From: Oceanicaulis sp.
GTDB lineage: Bacteria > Pseudomonadota > Alphaproteobacteria > Caulobacterales > Maricaulaceae
Direction: 5' to 3'
Length of the DNA stretch: 43,700 bases
Assembly: GCA_022565365.1 (NCBI GenBank)
Contig: JAIUMW010000003.1
Coordinates: forward strand, 1-43,700
The position numbers and the translations under genes were made by a program. This document shows positions 42,916 to 43,700 of the stretch, one piece after another (the first letter of the stretch is position 1; each line of letters begins with the position of its first letter). The notes beneath the pieces are model-generated. The model saw only the letters and a program-made list of their open reading frames with translations. It had not been told where the DNA came from and did no database searches.

Positions 42916-43700
42916 CTAGCGGAAGAAGCCCAGCACCGTGCTCGGCGCCGAGTTGGCGATGGAGAGCGCCTGAATGCCCAGCTGCTGCTTGACCTGCAGC
43001 GACTGGAGACGGGCGGACTCTTTGGCCAGGTCAGCGTCGACCAGATTGCCGATACCCTTCTCCAGCGTATCCGACAGCTTGCCCACGAAGGTCTTGTGAA
43101 TCTCAAGAGACTTCGAGGCCGTGCCCAGACGCGCCAGAGCCGAGTTGATGTTGTTGAGCGAGGTTTCGATATTGCCGGCGATGTCAGACGCCTGGGTCGA
43201 GGTGGCGAAAGACGCCGCCGCGGCCAGGGTCACGATGGACCCGCCCAGGCTCATATCCTCGTCCACGACCGAGATCGTGTTGGAGCCGTCAGCATTGGCC
43301 AGAGCCGAGATGCCGCCGGTGACCGAGCCGTCGATCAGGTTGATGCCGTTGAACTCGGCGTTCTCCACGATGGTCGTGATCTGATCACGCAGCGCGGTGA
43401 AGTCCTCGTTCAGGGCCGTACGCGACGCCGTGTCCAGCGAAGTGTCGGACGCGGCGAGCGCCTTTTCCTTCATCTCGATCAGAAGATCGGAGATCGCCTC
43501 GCCAGCCGCCAGGGCCACATCGGTGACCGACACGGCCAGATCCAGCGACTGATTGACGGCGCGCAGGCCGCCCACTTCATCGAGCATGTTCTGGGCGATG
43601 GCGTAAATGCCGCCATTGTCCTTGGCCGACGAAACCGCCAGGCCGGTATTGATCCGGTTCTGGACCTGCATCAGGTCCTTGTTGGTCTTGTTGAGGTTCT
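42916..43700 (-). CDS. flagellin, copy 2 (partial, N-terminus outside window)
   Basis: The frame stays open to the right edge: before the track's Met at 43671 it reads NLNKTNKDL, the conserved flagellin start, so about 17-20 residues are missing. Visible: QNRINTGLAVSSAKDNGGIY, AISDLLIEMKEKALAASD, a variable centre, then HKTFVGKLSDTLEKGIGNL and GIQALSIANSAPSTVLGFFR. Differs from copy 1 throughout but with identical D0/D1 hallmarks. Two or more flagellins in tandem are usual in Caulobacter relatives and build different filament segments. Confidence 0.95.
   Translation of the reverse strand, partial: NLNKTNKDLMQVQNRINTGLAVSSAKDNGGIYAIAQNMLDEVGGLRAVNQSLDLAVSVTDVALAAGEAISDLLIEMKEKALAASDTSLDTASRTALNEDFTALRDQITTIVENAEFNGINLIDGSVTGGISALANADGSNTISVVDEDMSLGGSIVTLAAAASFATSTQASDIAGNIETSLNNINSALARLGTASKSLEIHKTFVGKLSDTLEKGIGNLVDADLAKESARLQSLQVKQQLGIQALSIANSAPSTVLGFFR

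Noticed and set aside
1-43700. Genetic code reassignment of UAA/UAG to Gln
   Set aside because: TAA and TAG end many genes in this window at positions that match family lengths (for example flagellins, cpaC, podJ, pseC). Only local interruptions are claimed.
1-43700. tRNA, rRNA, CRISPR array, insertion sequence or prophage
   Set aside because: No cloverleaf-like sequence, repeat-spacer array, transposase, integrase or phage structural gene could be found by reading.

Overview
The window comes from a high-GC alphaproteobacterium. The closest fit is the stalked, dimorphic Caulobacterales/Maricaulales group. The reasons are a CpaB-CpaC-CpaD Flp/Tad pilus block, a PodJ-like polar organelle protein with putative DnaA, GANTC and TTAA-type motifs upstream, multiple Caulobacter-size flagellins with a sigma-54 promoter and putative FlbD sites, and a pseudaminic-acid aminotransferase beside the flagellins. 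This placement rests on gene content and motif recognition only; no database search was run. No tRNA, rRNA, CRISPR array, insertion sequence or phage gene was seen, so the window reads as chromosomal core and shell DNA.

Layout. (1) 1-3803, minus strand: end of a Tad pilus operon (cpaB, cpaC, cpaD; cpaD runs off the left edge) behind an unknown secreted Asn/Val-repeat protein. (2) 4090-6029, plus strand: three small probable regulators (PAS_5, tandem PilZ, GYF_2). (3) 6042-10495, minus: an RND efflux permease and its adaptor; the adaptor carries an in-frame TAA. (4) 10682-16620, plus: tamA-tamB outer-membrane biogenesis pair; tamB carries an in-frame TAG. (5) 16728-18628: a small membrane protein convergent with a divergent PiT-type transporter. 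(6) 18877-23659, plus: tetR-adaptor-permease RND operon with two palindromic operators. (7) 23653-27072: an LprI-type periplasmic protein (minus), then a 47-aa membrane peptide, three tandem small secreted paralogues (the first two with near-identical terminators and structured leaders), and a membrane protein. (8) 27200-32438, plus: OmpR/EnvZ-like two-component pair, a large unknown secreted protein, and TadE plus a TadE/TadG-like pseudopilin. (9) 32460-37802, minus: podJ-like, tauE-like, TIGR02186 and DUF3429 genes in one tight run; the tauE gene carries an in-frame TAA. (10) 38072-43700, minus: thrS, pseC/flmB, flagellin, flaG and a second flagellin cut by the right edge.

The genes share a surface and polarity theme: pilus secretin and pseudopilins, polar localisation factor, flagellin and its glycosylation, c-di-GMP-type receptors and outer-membrane assembly. 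The most unusual observation is three genes (RND adaptor, tamB, tauE) each interrupted by one in-frame TAA or TAG with clean homologous-looking coding sequence continuing in the same frame; the tauE continuation ends in an ATGA overlap with the next gene. Sequencing error, recent mutation or readthrough are all possible; wholesale code reassignment looks unlikely because TAA and TAG also end many other genes here. No stretch longer than about 300 bases lacks a gene; the larger gaps (3804-4089, 25495-25736, 37803-38071) are described in the features.
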